This document shows, piece by piece, positions 13,401-24,240 of a DNA stretch of 64,000 nt. A model generated the notes under the pieces. The model saw only the letters and a list, made by a program, of their open reading frames with translations, was not told where the DNA came from and searched no databases. Source of the DNA: Mesostigma viride (Eukaryota > Streptophyta > Mesostigmatophyceae > Mesostigmatales > Mesostigmataceae); NCBI GenBank assembly GCA_009746045.1, contig RPFO01000312.1, positions 1,899,639 through 1,963,638 on the forward strand, read 5' to 3'. Numbering within the stretch: the first letter of the stretch is position 1; each line of letters begins with the position of its first letter. A program made the translations under genes and the position numbers.

Positions 13401-15772
13401 CCATGTTTTTCTAGTTGTAAACCTTGTTGTTAGAGGTTGATGGTACTGTCATGTCGCCGCAGTTCAACGGCAAGCGTCGCAGTTTCAGTGGTACCAGGTA
13501 GACCAGGGTTAGACCAGGGTACTAACGATGCATGCTTTGGGGTAGGTAGTCCAAATGTGCTGTCATTGTGCTGCAGTTGGATGGTGAATGCTCGCAGCTC
13601 TGCTTTAGGGGTGAATAGGTATAGTATGTCTTAATGAATGTCTGAATGAAGTTAGGGGTGAATAGGTATAGTATGTCTTAATGAATGTCTGAATGAACGT
13701 AGGGCTGAATAGGTATAGTATGTCTTAATGAATGTCTGAATGAACGTAGGGCTGAATAGGTATAGTATGTGCCGGCATCTGTCACCACCGGCTTATCGGT
13801 GCGTGCCTCACATTGCTGAGGGCTACCAAGTCACGTACATCATCGACCTACGTTGTTGACAAGTATTGTCAACCTTCATGGTTGATATATGTAGTTGACA
13901 TAAATTGTTGGCATATATTGTGGCCGTACATTGAGGACATATGCTGAACACACACCCTTTCTTTTCAGCTAAGCCGCCTGCTTCTTGCTCTGAATGTCAG
14001 CCATACGTAGTTCCACACCCCACCCACCCCCATCTTCGCCTCCCTTCTTCTCAATTATACTGAAGGAGCCCTGATACCAATGCGCACGATTGCTCGTGCC
14101 AGATGGCAGACAAGGGGAGGATAATATTGCTTCAACGGAAAATAAGATGATCAAAGGCTGGTCACTCTTCCATCAAAACCCCTCACAACTCGCGCGTTCA
14201 GAGTACACCAAGAACCTTCTCATAAACTCCTTGTCAACTCTCCAATAAGCTCCTTGTCCCTGTTCAACGCATTCCTTCCCCACGCCTCATGCTCAGGACT
14301 GCCTTGCCAGAGTACAGCTTGTACCTGTCTGCCAGTTCCATGTTAACAGCTCCGTGCTCGTTAGCACTTTGTTGAGCCAAACTTCTTGCATCATGCGACT
14401 GCCTCACATGACCAGAGTACACAAAGTACCTGTGGGCGGTCCACCCAATGAAAGGGTTCCACCCGCCCGTGGTGGACCACATCCCGCGCACCAAGATGTC
14501 GACGGGCTTCACAGGCATCGTGCTCGCGCTCCACCTGTGCCACAAGGTGGACATCTATGGCTTCTCGCAGGGCACCGGGTACTACTACCCAAAGAGGTAA
14601 GAACATACCAAACTACACAAGGGTAGTCGATATCATACTGCATGGTGACAACATGACATTCATCACAGTACAGTCATTCATGCCTTAAGTTGGGTTGGCT
14701 TAAGTTGTGTTCACGCCTTAAGTTGGGTCGAATAGGATTTCTGCATTCTTGTTTTCAAGTAGTTTAGAATAGTATGTTTAAGTATCTTTAATGCAAATTA
14801 GTAGAATTTAGTAGAGTCATTCACGCCTTAAGTTGCGTTCACGCCTTAAGTTGGGTTGACCCCTCAAAAATCTCGAACCCAACTTAAGGCGTGAATGACT
14901 GTAGATAGCGCCACATGGTAAACATGTGTGGCTTCTCTCAGGGCACTAGGTTTGTGGTCACCTTGCAGTAAGAAACTGCTACGCTAAAATAGTAACATTT
15001 GCAGGAATAATGTAAGCTCTTTGTCCCCACCATGAGCTCCGTCACTTGGCGTGTTTAAGCCTCTTTCAACACGCGAGTCCTGCTGGGAGGCCAAGGGGGA
15101 GAGTCTGCATGAATGGAAATATGGATGACCTCGGTGCTCCATAATCCACATCAGTGTGAGTAACAAAGCGAATAATAATATAAACAAGGCGAATAACAAG
15201 CTCTTGTCAGCTTCCCGAAGCGTTTCGTTGGTTAGTGCGCCCTTCGTTGTCTGTGGAGCCCCTAAACAGGTAACCACCATATGCCCTTTGTTCATTTGAC
15301 CCTGTAGAATTTTTTTCTGTGTGAACAGTAAAACATACAAGGACCTTGTATGTTTTACTGTTCACACAGAAAAAATTATAGGGTGGAATAATAAGGTGGA
15401 CATCTGCAGCCTTGTTGCAGGGTACGGTGTTCTTTTCCTTGGTGCATTGCTGGATCTGAGCGTTACCAGGTAGTACCCCAATAGATCAGCCTGTAGAAGT
15501 GCCTGCCTATCATGGTTATTTCAAAAGCAGATTTTCCCCTTGTTTTTCTTCCCGTGCGCTAAGTGGCCACTTTGATTATTGGCCACCATTTTCCTGAGAA
15601 TATTCCATCATTTTCACACCACCGAAATGTGCTGTTGCCACCCTGGGAGTCCCATGACAGGCCGACCCACGGCCTGACTGCCTGGAGCGACCGGCACCCT
15701 TGGGAGGTGGAGACGAGCTGCCTACGGATGCTCACTACTCAGCTCAGGGATTCCGTACGGTGGGTGTCATGA
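7451..15772 (+). CDS. sialyltransferase-like glycosyltransferase, GT29 family (5' exon(s) missing)
   Basis: Exons: 7451-8769, 9222-9378, 10149-10264, 11023-11144, 12016-12074, 13185-13286, 14416-14596, 15661-15772 (TGA). All phases close, giving 721 residues after an incomplete first codon. GT29 enzymes transfer sugars from CMP-activated donors, usually sialic acid, in the Golgi; the true donor and acceptor here are unknown. Exon 4 carries sialylmotif L ([13 protein letters not shown], then [14 protein letters not shown]). Exon 7 carries motif S ([20 protein letters not shown]) and exon 8 the HxxxxE of motif VS (HPWEVE). The 1.3-kb first exon is low complexity (Pro, Gly, Ala, with an acidic Glu/Asp patch), far longer than a usual stem. 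In-frame TGA at 7441 means this exon must be spliced from upstream; the type II membrane anchor expected for the family was not found. The start of exon 2 is the least certain boundary. Confidence 0.85.
8944..9020 (+). repeat. (CTCGC)n pentanucleotide repeat with degenerate tail
   Basis: About 15 units of CTCGC in GT29 intron 1, followed to about 9095 by degenerate CATGG/CCTTG units. Non-coding. Confidence 0.9.
12116..12178 (+). repeat. 11-bp tandem repeat TCATATTCATG
   Basis: About six copies in GT29 intron 5, directly before the first echo of the exon 5 donor. A similar short run recurs near 12846. Confidence 0.85.
13606..13770 (+). repeat. 47-bp tandem repeat in GT29 intron 6
   Basis: About three and a half near-identical units of roughly 47 bases beginning AGGGGTGAATAGGTATAGTA, each containing TGTCTTAATGAATGTCTGAA. 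Confidence 0.85.
14671..14901. mobile_element. 231-bp Tc1/mariner-like MITE in GT29 intron 7
   Basis: Terminal inverted repeats start CAGTCATTCATGCCTTAAGT on the left and, read inward from the right, CAGTCATTCACGCCTTAAGT. TA dinucleotides flank both ends (14669-14670, 14902-14903). A CAGT terminus with TA target duplication is the Tc1/mariner signature. Internal sequence holds further copies of ACGCCTTAAGTTG. No coding capacity, so it is non-autonomous. Confidence 0.75.
15309..15377. repeat. near-perfect hairpin, arms about 33 bp
   Basis: The left arm containing CTGTGTGAACAGTAAAACAT is followed almost without spacer by its reverse complement. It lies in GT29 intron 7 before the last exon-edge echo. 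It could be a very short foldback element or an RNA hairpin in the pre-mRNA. Confidence 0.9.
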
Positions 15773-16380
15773 TCCCACCCAGTGCAGGCCTCCCTACGAG
15801 GCCTTGTGCTAACTCTCTGCCAGGGATACTGTATCAAGCCGCCTACCAAATATCCGAGCCTGATCTATATAATCGATGTGAAGATCCTGCTCCGTCGTTG
15901 GCATTGTATCGCCAAACCCTCCGCAAACACAGAGAGTTGCAAAGGTGCTGCCTGAGTGACGTAACGAACACAGGACATTCATCCCTGGCCCTTCCTGGCG
16001 TTGCCTTTGGGGTCGAGGCGTGGGCTCACTGTGCCCCGAATCAGCCTTTCAGAGATTGCCATTACTGCCCCAGGCTCCCTACTGTATCAATGCCCTACAG
16101 GGGTTGAATGCCCTACAGGGGTTGGATTTGCAAAGTGCATCGCACTCACCTCTTGCTGGGAACCTGCCTTGCCGGTTCGACGGCTCACACTGTAATCTCG
16201 GACTGCCCAGACCAGCATTAGCAGGCCATGCACTTCATTTTTGCGTACGCGCTACTTCCAAAGTGTCTGCAATATACATAAAAATTTGTCGGCCAGATTA
16301 ACAATTATGGTGCCCGTATACTCATTCGATCAAGCAGTTGTTGAGAAGCAACGCACATTGAGCAGCATCAGATTGCAACT
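15773..16380. other. 3' flank of GT29; no gene seen
   Basis: Holds a duplicated 18-base phrase (ATGCCCTACAGGGGTTG, near 16090 and 16109). A TGTAA motif near 16191 may be a chlorophyte-type polyadenylation signal, though it is some 420 bases past the stop. Confidence 0.4.
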
Positions 16381-16650
16381 ATGATGATGAAATTATGGTG
16401 ATTGACTTGACCAAGGAACGACTTCACACGCACCGTCGCTGGTGGAGCAACCCCGCCCTGCCCCGGCTTGTCAATCGGACCTAGCTGTTCAAGGTCGTCA
16501 TTCTGACGATCCTGACCTAGGGCGCTGAGACGTGGACGCTGACGCGGGAGCTGGAGAAACGACTCGACGGCAACGCCACCAAGGCGCTGCGCACGGCACA
16601 TAACTGATATTCCTTTTGGTTTGCACATTAGCAATGAGGATTTGTACGCT
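16380..16650 (+). mobile_element. LINE fragment: C-terminal part of a reverse transcriptase protein, decayed
   Basis: Plus-strand frames encode FKVVILTILT followed by GAETWTLTRELEKRLDG and a Leu/Arg-rich stretch. This is the conserved block just after the RT fingers-palm in many non-LTR retrotransposon ORF2 proteins (the LYGAETWTL block). There are stop codons inside. The homologous minus-strand copy is at about 46960-47340. The fragment ends exactly at the TTAA where the next element begins. Confidence 0.7.
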
Positions 16651-16653
16651 TAA

Positions 16654-18940
16654 GGGGACGGGACACCCCCGAATTTTTTGGCGCCAAAAAATTCGCGCCG
16701 GAGCCGAAGGTCACAAATTTCACGTGCACGGTGCGCGCACCCCTTGCGGAAGTGGCCATGGCGACTGCGTTCAGGCGAAACTACCACACTAGGGCAAGCG
16801 AAATGCAAAAATTTTACTCGAATCTAAAAGGAGATGAGTTTATGATGTTAGTTTTTGGCGGAAATCAGCTGGTTTACAATATCGCTGTTGTTTTTTTATG
16901 CCATCGGCATGGGGGGTAATCTGAATTTTTTGGTCGCGCGGAATGAAATAGAATTCATGATAGCGGCTGTAAAGTAGCGGTTTTGGGGGCTGTTCTGACC
17001 TTGAAGCAGGCATTAATATCGGTTGCATCGAATTCTAAACCGAGCTGGTGCTTTTTGCCAGATTTTCGGCCATTATCGGTAAGTAATTGTTCAGACCTGC
17101 GCAGTGCGTGTCTGACCTGTCCATGGAAGAACGGCTGTTGTTGCGCGCCTGGGCGAGGGATTTACGAGGGCAAGGTACAGATTTGTCGCGAACGTTATCT
17201 GCTATCGGTGCTTTCTTCTATGAGCTCATCGTTCGAGGTTTTTTGCGTTCTTTTTGGGCAGTTTCCGCCAGCTAGCTCGCCGTCGCTTGCCGTTGTGTTG
17301 TCGAATACCTGGCAGCTTTAGATTGTTTTCGTTGATGTCGTGATCAGGGCCGCTTCAGTCGCAGCCTATAGCTCTTCGGGAAGGTATAAGGCATTTCATA
17401 AAACGTGTTCTGGCAAGGATGTTGTGCGTATGGACGCTTCTTGTTGTTTGAGAGTGACGCACCCTCTCCTCACAGGCCGCAGCGGCATCACAGCGCTCAT
17501 GCGGTGAAGGGCCGCCAATGGTTTCTTTGCATTTTATCGTGCAGGGATGGAAGTGTTATAGTGATGATGATGTTGGAGATATTGCATTTGTGTGACTGCA
17601 TGTAGATAGCTGGCACCAATGGTTGTTTGAGCTTTCCTTTGTTATGATGATGTGACAAGACTACAATGTGCTGAGCCAACCATGGTTGACATGCATGACT
17701 GCATGCAAGCTATATATACCATGTTCTTACTTGGTTCCTTGCCCTCCATAGTCCCAGTTTGTCATCCATGCCGGGGAGGACAGTTTAGGAGGTGTTGTTG
17801 TGTTGATTAGCTTGGTTGGCATCAACCTTACACTCTAACCTGGGAGAAACATAGGAAATGCCGCTTAGGCATGTTAGGGCTACCATCGTCAAGGCTATGC
17901 ACATATTTACAAGGCTGGCCATGCTGGAGGGATGATGAAGACATATGAGGTGCGTGGCCACCCCTTTGTACTTTGTAAACATACTCTGCATGGTTTTGGT
18001 GCATGTTGGATGGCATATTAAGTGGCACTGTGGGGTTACTAACTTACTGAGTGGTCCTTAGCGCCTTGTCATGTGGTCATATAGGAAACCCATCAACTTG
18101 AGCAGTTCTTGTCGCAATGACCCCCCACATTGAGCATGCGTTGCCGTCAGCGTGCAAGAGTTGATTATGTGTGCTTTGGTCAGTTTGCAGATGTCTTTGA
18201 TGAAGAAGGAGGTGCTAGTGTGGCTAAATGGTTACTCTAATTTCCTTGTAGCGTCTACATGGGTGGCCGTCTTGGAATGGTTGTAACTTGGGCAGTTCTT
18301 GTCAGAATGGCGTCAAACCTTGAACATAGGAGGTACCATATGTGCAGAGAATGGTAGTATGTGGTTTGGCCAGTTTTCATGAGGCTTCGATGTATAAAGG
18401 GGTGTTAGTGTGGTTAAATACTAGCTAAAACCTCCCTTAGCTTCGTCACAGGTGGCAATCTAGGAATATCCATCAAATAGTGCTGCGCTTGTCAGAATGA
18501 CCTGAAAATTTGGGGCTGCATGTCCCCCAACCTCTAGTATTTGGGAATATATGATTTGGCCCTATTCCATGTGTTTATGATTTGATAATTTTTTTTTTCA
18601 TTAAAAAAGTACCCTTTTTGCGGGAAAATCCATCAATGTGTGTAAACATGATTATTTTGTGCTCAAAATTAGGTAGCATTTCTCAAAAGTCAGGGAACTA
18701 TATGGGAATATATGATTTGGTCCCAATATGTTTGCCCACTGCCCTAGGAAAAATGTGACTAGAATAGCGTCTTTTTCTATTTTTAGCGCGTTACCGGTGC
18801 CCAGTGGGGGCTAGTACCCCCCCCAAGTGGCTGGAAATTTTTTTTTTTATCATATTAATGGTCCCCAATCATCATTGGATTTTTAGCACATGCATAGGTA
18901 TGGTTTCCAGAAAAGTGCCCTTTAGGGGTGTCCCCTCCCC
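16654..18940. mobile_element. TTAA-flanked DNA transposon copy A (non-autonomous), 2.3 kb
   Basis: Bounded by TTAA at 16650-16653 and 18941-18944. Terminal inverted repeats are GGGGACGGGACACCCC on the left and GGGGAGGGGACACCCC read inward from the right, one mismatch. TTAA target duplication is characteristic of piggyBac-type transposition, although the G-rich terminus is not the usual CCC start. A 24-bp perfect palindrome centred on GGCGCC lies at 16671-16694. I see no transposase-length frame. The outer 1.7 kb (to about 18370) is repeated in inverted orientation in copy B; the inner part is not. Confidence 0.7.
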
Positions 18941-19477
18941 TTAATTAATTAATTAATTAAACTCGTGCTCCCGTTGGGGAGTCACGGAGCACCGAAGTGC
19001 TTTTAATCCCTGTGTGTGCACTACAGGAGAAAGGGCAGAGACCCCCAGTCTCCTTCATGCCAAAGGCATGCCACAGCTGCAATCGGGCGTGGCTAGCTAA
19101 AAGGACAGGCTAACGATCCGGCAAAACTGTGGGTGCAATAAGACCCATGTGAGCATGTCATAGCAAGGAGCGTGGGCAAGTAATCTGAACATAGCCAGGG
19201 CGTAGCATGGCTGTACTAGAACTAGGCTAAGGCTATGGCTGGTTGTGTACCGTGCGTTGGCGGCACGTGACTAGGTTTGTTGGCACAGCTAGGCAAACAT
19301 TCTAGGCATGGCTGCCTTAGCGACAGTGACTCCAATGGTTACAAGCTAGGGCTATTGCTATTCTAGCCCGCTGGGGGCGTCCACATCTTCATGTACGCTT
19401 ACGACGTTCTTAGGCACAGGCGCCTGGGCCTAGCCAAGCACCTGGCCCTCACAGATCAGGTAGATACATCAGATTAA
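18941..19477 (-). mobile_element. LINE remnants between TTAA elements A and B
   Basis: The left part is a (TTAA)n tail followed by the LINE 3'-end sequence ACTCGTGCTCCCGTTGGGGA, reading as a minus-strand element. The right part (about 19390-19470) on the plus strand encodes LRHRRLGLAKHLALTDQVDT, the LINE C-terminal block also seen at 30.9, 45.1 and 47.0 kb. The two parts have opposite orientations and come from different copies. Confidence 0.6.
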
Positions 19478-19481
19478 TTAA

Positions 19482-22166
19482 GGGGACCGGACAGTTCTAA
19501 CCACCCCAAAAGTGAACTCATGTAATAACATTGTAATTGCACATGATATGTCCAGATTTGAGTTTGGGGCATCAAAACAACATGTTTGGGCATGCATCCC
19601 CCCACCTGTAGGGTTCATGACCCCTGGCTATACACCGGATGCCAGCATAATACGCTAAACCATAGGGTCCATGGCACCTAGTGCCTAGGTGCATGGCAAG
19701 ACCAAATTCAATCATCCATGATATTTTCTTTAAGTTCCCACTGTTTACAAAAAACCTGGCTAGTTGGGTCCCAAAAATGGTACTTCAAACTAGTAGGTGT
19801 TAAATTTTGACCTAAAAAGGGTCTTTTTTAGCACATAAAAAAATAAATAAAATCAATAACACATGTTATATGGCCAGTGGGGTTAAAATCAAATATTAGA
19901 TGGTGGGAAATGTACACTGACAAATTTTCAGCTCAATCTGACCAGTATAACACATATATGATCATGGTTATAGCCCATTTCAGGACTTGGAAAAAACTGG
20001 AAAAACTGTCAATCAAGCACACTGTTGGCCCCCGTGTCATCACATGCTGCACAAAACCAGGGATCACCAGGCACGGTGGACAGCGTGAAACCCAAGCACA
20101 ACATGTGGCCCCCATGGTCGCCCGGATCCTGGTTGGAACACAAGAGAAAGGGGTTCACCTTCTTGTGCTCTGCACCGCCACACACCGTGCAGAGCACACT
20201 GTCACTGCCACTGTCACTGGATTCCCCCCCCCTTCCTGTCCAGCCACGGGCTGCCCGTAGATGGCATAGCCACTGCCATGCTCATACTCCCCACCGGCCT
20301 TGTTATCCTTCCACTTGCCCCCCTGGGCCTCAGTTTTTTTCTTCTTGCGCAGCCTGCGCCAGTTTGGGTCCCTCTTCTTGGCCTGCTGGCGTGCCCTCTC
20401 CAGCTTGAGGGAGGCCAGCTGCTCCTCCACAGCCGGTGTGACCGTGATGCCCAACCACATACTACCATCCTCTGCACATATGGTACCTCCTATGTTCAAG
20501 GTTTGACGACGTTCTGCCAAGAACTGCCCAAGTTACAACCATTCCAAGACGGCCACCCATGTAGACACTACAAGGAAATTATAGTAACCATTCAGCCACA
20601 CTAGCACCTCCTTCTTCATCAAAGACATCTGCAAACTGACCAAAGCACACATGATTAACTCTTGCACGCTGACGGCAACGCATGCTCAACGTGGGGGGTC
20701 ATTGTGACAATAACTACTCAAGTTGATGGGTTTCCTATATGACCACCTGACAAGGCGCTAAGGACCACTCAGTAAGTTAGTAACCCCACAGTGCCACTTC
20801 ATATGCCATCCAACATGCACCAAAACCATGCTGAGTATGTTTACAATGTACAAAGGGGTGGCCACGCACCTCATATGTGTTCATCATCCCTCCAGCATGG
20901 CCAGCCTTGTAAATATGTTCATAGCCTTGACGATGGTAGCCCTAACATGCCTAAGCAGCATTTCCTATGTTTCTCCCAGGTTAGAGTGTAAGGTTGATGC
21001 CAACCAAGCTAATCAGCTCAACAACACCTCCTAAACTGTCCTCCCCGGCATGGATGACAAACTGGGACTATGGAGGGCAAGGAACCAAGTAGGAACATGG
21101 TATATATAGCTTGCATGCAGTCATGCATGTCAACCATGGTTGGCTCAGCACATTGTAGTCTTGTCACATCATCATAACAAAGGAAAGCTCAAACAACCAT
21201 TGGTGCCAGCTATCTACATGCAGTCACACAAATGCAATATCTCCAACATCATCATCACTAAAACACTTCCATCCCTGCACGATAAAATGCAAAGAAACCA
21301 TTGGCGGCCCTTCAGCGCATGAGCGCTGTGATGCCGCTGCGGCCTGCGAAGAGAGGGTGCGTCACTCTCAAACAACAAGAAGCGTCCATACGCACAACAT
21401 CCTTGCCAGAACACGTTTTATGAAATGCCTTATACCTTCCCGACGAGCTATAGGCTGCGACTGAAGCGGCCCTGATCACGACATCAACGAAAACAATCTA
21501 AAGCTGCCAGGTATTCGGCAACACAACGGCAAGCGACGGCAAGCTAGCTGGCGGAAACTGCCCAAAAAGAACGCAAAAAAAAATCGAACGATGAGCTCAT
21601 AGAAGAAGGCACTGATAGCATATAACATTCGCGACAAATCTGTAACTCGCCCTCGTAAATCCCTCGCCCAGGCGCGCAATAACAGCCGTTATTCCATGGA
21701 CAGGTCAGACACGCACTGCGCAGGTCTGAACAATTACTTACCGATAATGGCCGAAAATCTGGCAAAAAGCACCAGCTCGGTTTAGAATTCGATGCAACCG
21801 ATATTAATGCCTGCTTCACGGTCAGAACAACCCCCAAAACCGCGATTTTACAGCCGCTATCATGAATTCTATTTCATTCCGCGCGACCAAAAAATTCAGA
21901 TTACCCCCCATGCCGATGGCATAAAAAAACAACAGCGATATTGTAAACCAGCTGATTTCCGCCGCAAACTAACATCATAAACTCATCGTCTTTTAGATTC
22001 GAGTAAAATTTTTGCATTTCGCCTGCCCTAGTGTGGTAGTTTCGCCTGAACGCAGTCGCCATGGCCACTTCCGCAAGGGGTGCGCGCACCGTGCACGTGA
22101 AATTTATGACCTTCGGTACCGGCGCGAATTTTTTGGCGCCAAAAAATTCGGAACCGTCCGGTCCCC
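19482..22166. mobile_element. TTAA-flanked DNA transposon copy B (non-autonomous), 2.7 kb, inverted relative to A
   Basis: Bounded by TTAA at 19478-19481 and 22167-22170. Terminal repeats are GGGGACCGGACAGTTC on the left and GGGGACCGGACGGTTC read inward from the right. About 20450-22166 is a close inverted copy of 16654-18370 in element A, including the 24-bp GGCGCC palindrome (22126-22149). The left 0.95 kb has no evident counterpart in A. No transposase seen; short frames conserved between A and B reflect sequence identity, not demonstrated coding. Confidence 0.7.
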
Positions 22167-22279
22167 TTAATTAATTAATTAGACTCGTGCTCCCGTTGGG
22201 GAGTCACGGAGCATTAACCCCGATGGATGGATGGATGGATGGGTGCAAACATTCCTACCGGTCTAATCTATCTACATTG
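22167..22279 (-). mobile_element. 3' end and (TTAA)n tail of the interrupted L1-like LINE
   Basis: (TTAA)n, then GACTCGTGCTCCCGTTGGGG, a short (GATG)n run, and sequence ending CATTG at the chromovirus LTR. The same CATTG follows the other LTR at 30619-30623, so this is the continuation of the minus-strand LINE whose coding remnants start at 30660. Confidence 0.65.
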
Positions 22280-22946
22280 TGTTACGGCCCAGACCTTTGT
22301 ATGGGCGTAACAATGCCTTCAATAAATAAGTCGAAAGTCATTTGTTATTCGTTTGGGACTTTCGATAGCTCGCTTTCATAGTCCGCCGGACTATAGGACT
22401 CAATTCGGGACTTATTTGGGAATTTGTCCTAAGTTCGGGACTTTGTGTGTTTATTTGATACTTTGTGTGTTCCGGACCCGTTATTTTGGGCCTAGCCAGA
22501 AGTACGAGATCTTCTAGGGGCCGGACCGGCCCTAGACGTCATACAGAACCTATTGGGGCTTGACGGCAGTATCTGGAAGATCGGCGCGCATGTCGGCGCG
22601 CCTGCACACCAACTTGCCAGCTTGGTAGCGCAGCTAGGTGAAATTGGTCTGTGGACGATGGACTCTCTCTCTTTGGTTTGATGATTAATGAAACGAGTGT
22701 TGACGACTCTCTCAGACCAGGGGGCACTAATCCGGATGTCATTTGCCTCATGACATGCCGTGCTACATAGCTAGATTAATTAATCAGGCTATAAGGCCTA
22801 GCTGAGGACAAACCGCTGCTCAGTTAGTCAATTTACTGCGATCTTTGCTTGCTATCGCGGTACGCGGATGCGCGGCTATGCCGGCTTATTAAACTGCACC
22901 TTATACTAGATTAGATCTTTCGCACCGTCCGGCTCGGGACGTAACA
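22280..22946 (+). repeat. 5' LTR
   Basis: Starts TGTTACGGCC and ends GGGACGTAACA, so the two ends form the TGTTACG/CGTAACA inverted repeat. TGG begins two bases inside (22948), as expected for a primer-binding site complementary to a tRNA 3' CCA, but I could not name the tRNA. Confidence 0.95.
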
Positions 22947-23657
22947 CTGGATCGGAGGTAGTTCTAGAGGTTTTCCACAGGTGCTCGCGAAGAGCCCTTG
23001 TGTTTGAGCCGCTAGGTGCATTCTTAATAGCGCAGGGCCTGCGCTGGACCGGCCCAATATTTAGTGAGATAGAAAGCCGAGTTCGACCCGCCAGCCTGGG
23101 CAGCTGGCTGTGGTGAAAGGCGGCATCGTCTAGCTGAAAGGGCGGTCAAGTGTAGGGCTTAGAAGCATCACCCGTCGACTGGGCACCGACGGGGAGCTCG
23201 GCTCTGCACCACTACAAGGAATCGGCGCCACAAGCTAGGGAGGAAAGTCGGCTGCGCAACGCCAAGGTACGTTTTGTCATGCAGTATGTGGTAGTAGCTT
23301 GCAGCCAACCGCTTTGCTCCGACTCTCTTACCTGCAACGCGTAGGATGTGCGCCCATCCTTGTTGTTTTGTTTGTGAATTTGTCGTTTCTGTGACGTATT
23401 GTGACTAGCGTCCTGGCTGCGAAAGCTGTGGGCGCTGGTAGGGTGGTTTCCGTGGCTTCGTCCTTGCGAAAAGGCGGGCAGTTATCACGGAGGCTACCCT
23501 CTTGTATGGAATTAGGGGCGCGAAGCTCCTGATTTCTGTGATAGTGATTAGATTAGAGCCAGTTGGCATCCCCCCCCTGTGACAGGTCACACACTAGAGG
23601 TAAAAAGGTTCCTTTCTCTTTTCTATCTCTGTCTGCTGGCAATAGACAACGTGTGTG

Positions 23658-24081
23658 ATGGCTAATAGTAATAATAGAAATAATAATAGATATAATAATG
23701 GACTTGGGGGTTGGGATAGTGATGTATCTTGGCAACTTTACTATGCTGTGGCGTGATGATGGAGGCACAGGGAAAGTAGGTATTTTCTATAGCTGGGTAG
23801 ACTGCAAGAACTATATAGTGGATAGGCATAGGGCTATCTTTAAGGGATTCAAGACAGCATGGGAAGCAGATAGGTTTATCCAGGAATACATGACACGTCC
23901 AGTAGGCTTGCACGTAGAGGCACCACCTCAGGAGATTAGGACTCGCCCAATGCCTAGGGGCCGTAGCTGTGCACCCAATAGTGCAACAGTAGAGAGCAGG
24001 ACGGGGGACGCACAGGCTGTCACAGTCACGTTCAGCCAACTCACTGTCAGCACCCCACCTAGGCAGCCACCTAGTTTCTAG
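23658..24081 (+). pseudogene. gag-region ORF with viroplasmin/RNase H1 N-terminal-like domain, frameshifted
   Basis: ATG at 23658 opens an Asn/Arg-rich frame that reaches WQLYYAVA and then TGA at 23754. The frame one base further on continues with GKVGIFYSWVDCK and later FKGFKTAWEADRFI up to TAG at 24081. Read together across the shift, the order YYAV, G-Y/F-S-W-x-[ED]-C, F-K-G/S-F, EA..F matches the small hybrid-binding domain shared by RNase H1 N-termini and caulimovirid viroplasmins. A single-base change or a +1 shift at GCG-TGA would join the halves. A Pro/Ser/Thr-rich tail follows. Finding this fold in the gag position is unusual. No reading-through is demonstrated. Confidence 0.55.
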
Positions 24082-24240
24082 AGGAGTAGAGTACTAATTA
24101 TAGCTTACTATATAATAGCTACATTAGCAGCATAACGTAGGGCAGTCGCTTGGTTGATTGCTTGTGGGCATGTGCATGGCATTTTCCTCCTTCTTCCTCT
24201 CTCCTTCCTTCCTTCTCTTGTGGATGTGGTACTGGTAAAC

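Larger units (their letters stand above)
10709..15432 (+). repeat. exon-edge echoes in GT29 introns
   Basis: Decayed copies of exon borders inside introns. Acceptor side of exon 4 (real GCCAGATGTTTGACTTC at 11018): copies at 10716-10745 and 10883-10912, inside larger tandem units that also repeat the flanking C-rich tract. Donor side of exon 5 (real CAGAACCCGGAGCGCATGG): copies at 12180-12220 and, for the intron part only, 12801-12827. Acceptor side of exon 6: 13080-13118, lacking GACAAG. Donor side of exon 6: 13441-13480 and 13557-13597. Donor side of exon 7: 14911-14960 and 15393-15432. Seen directly by eye; identities not computed. Confidence 0.8.
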
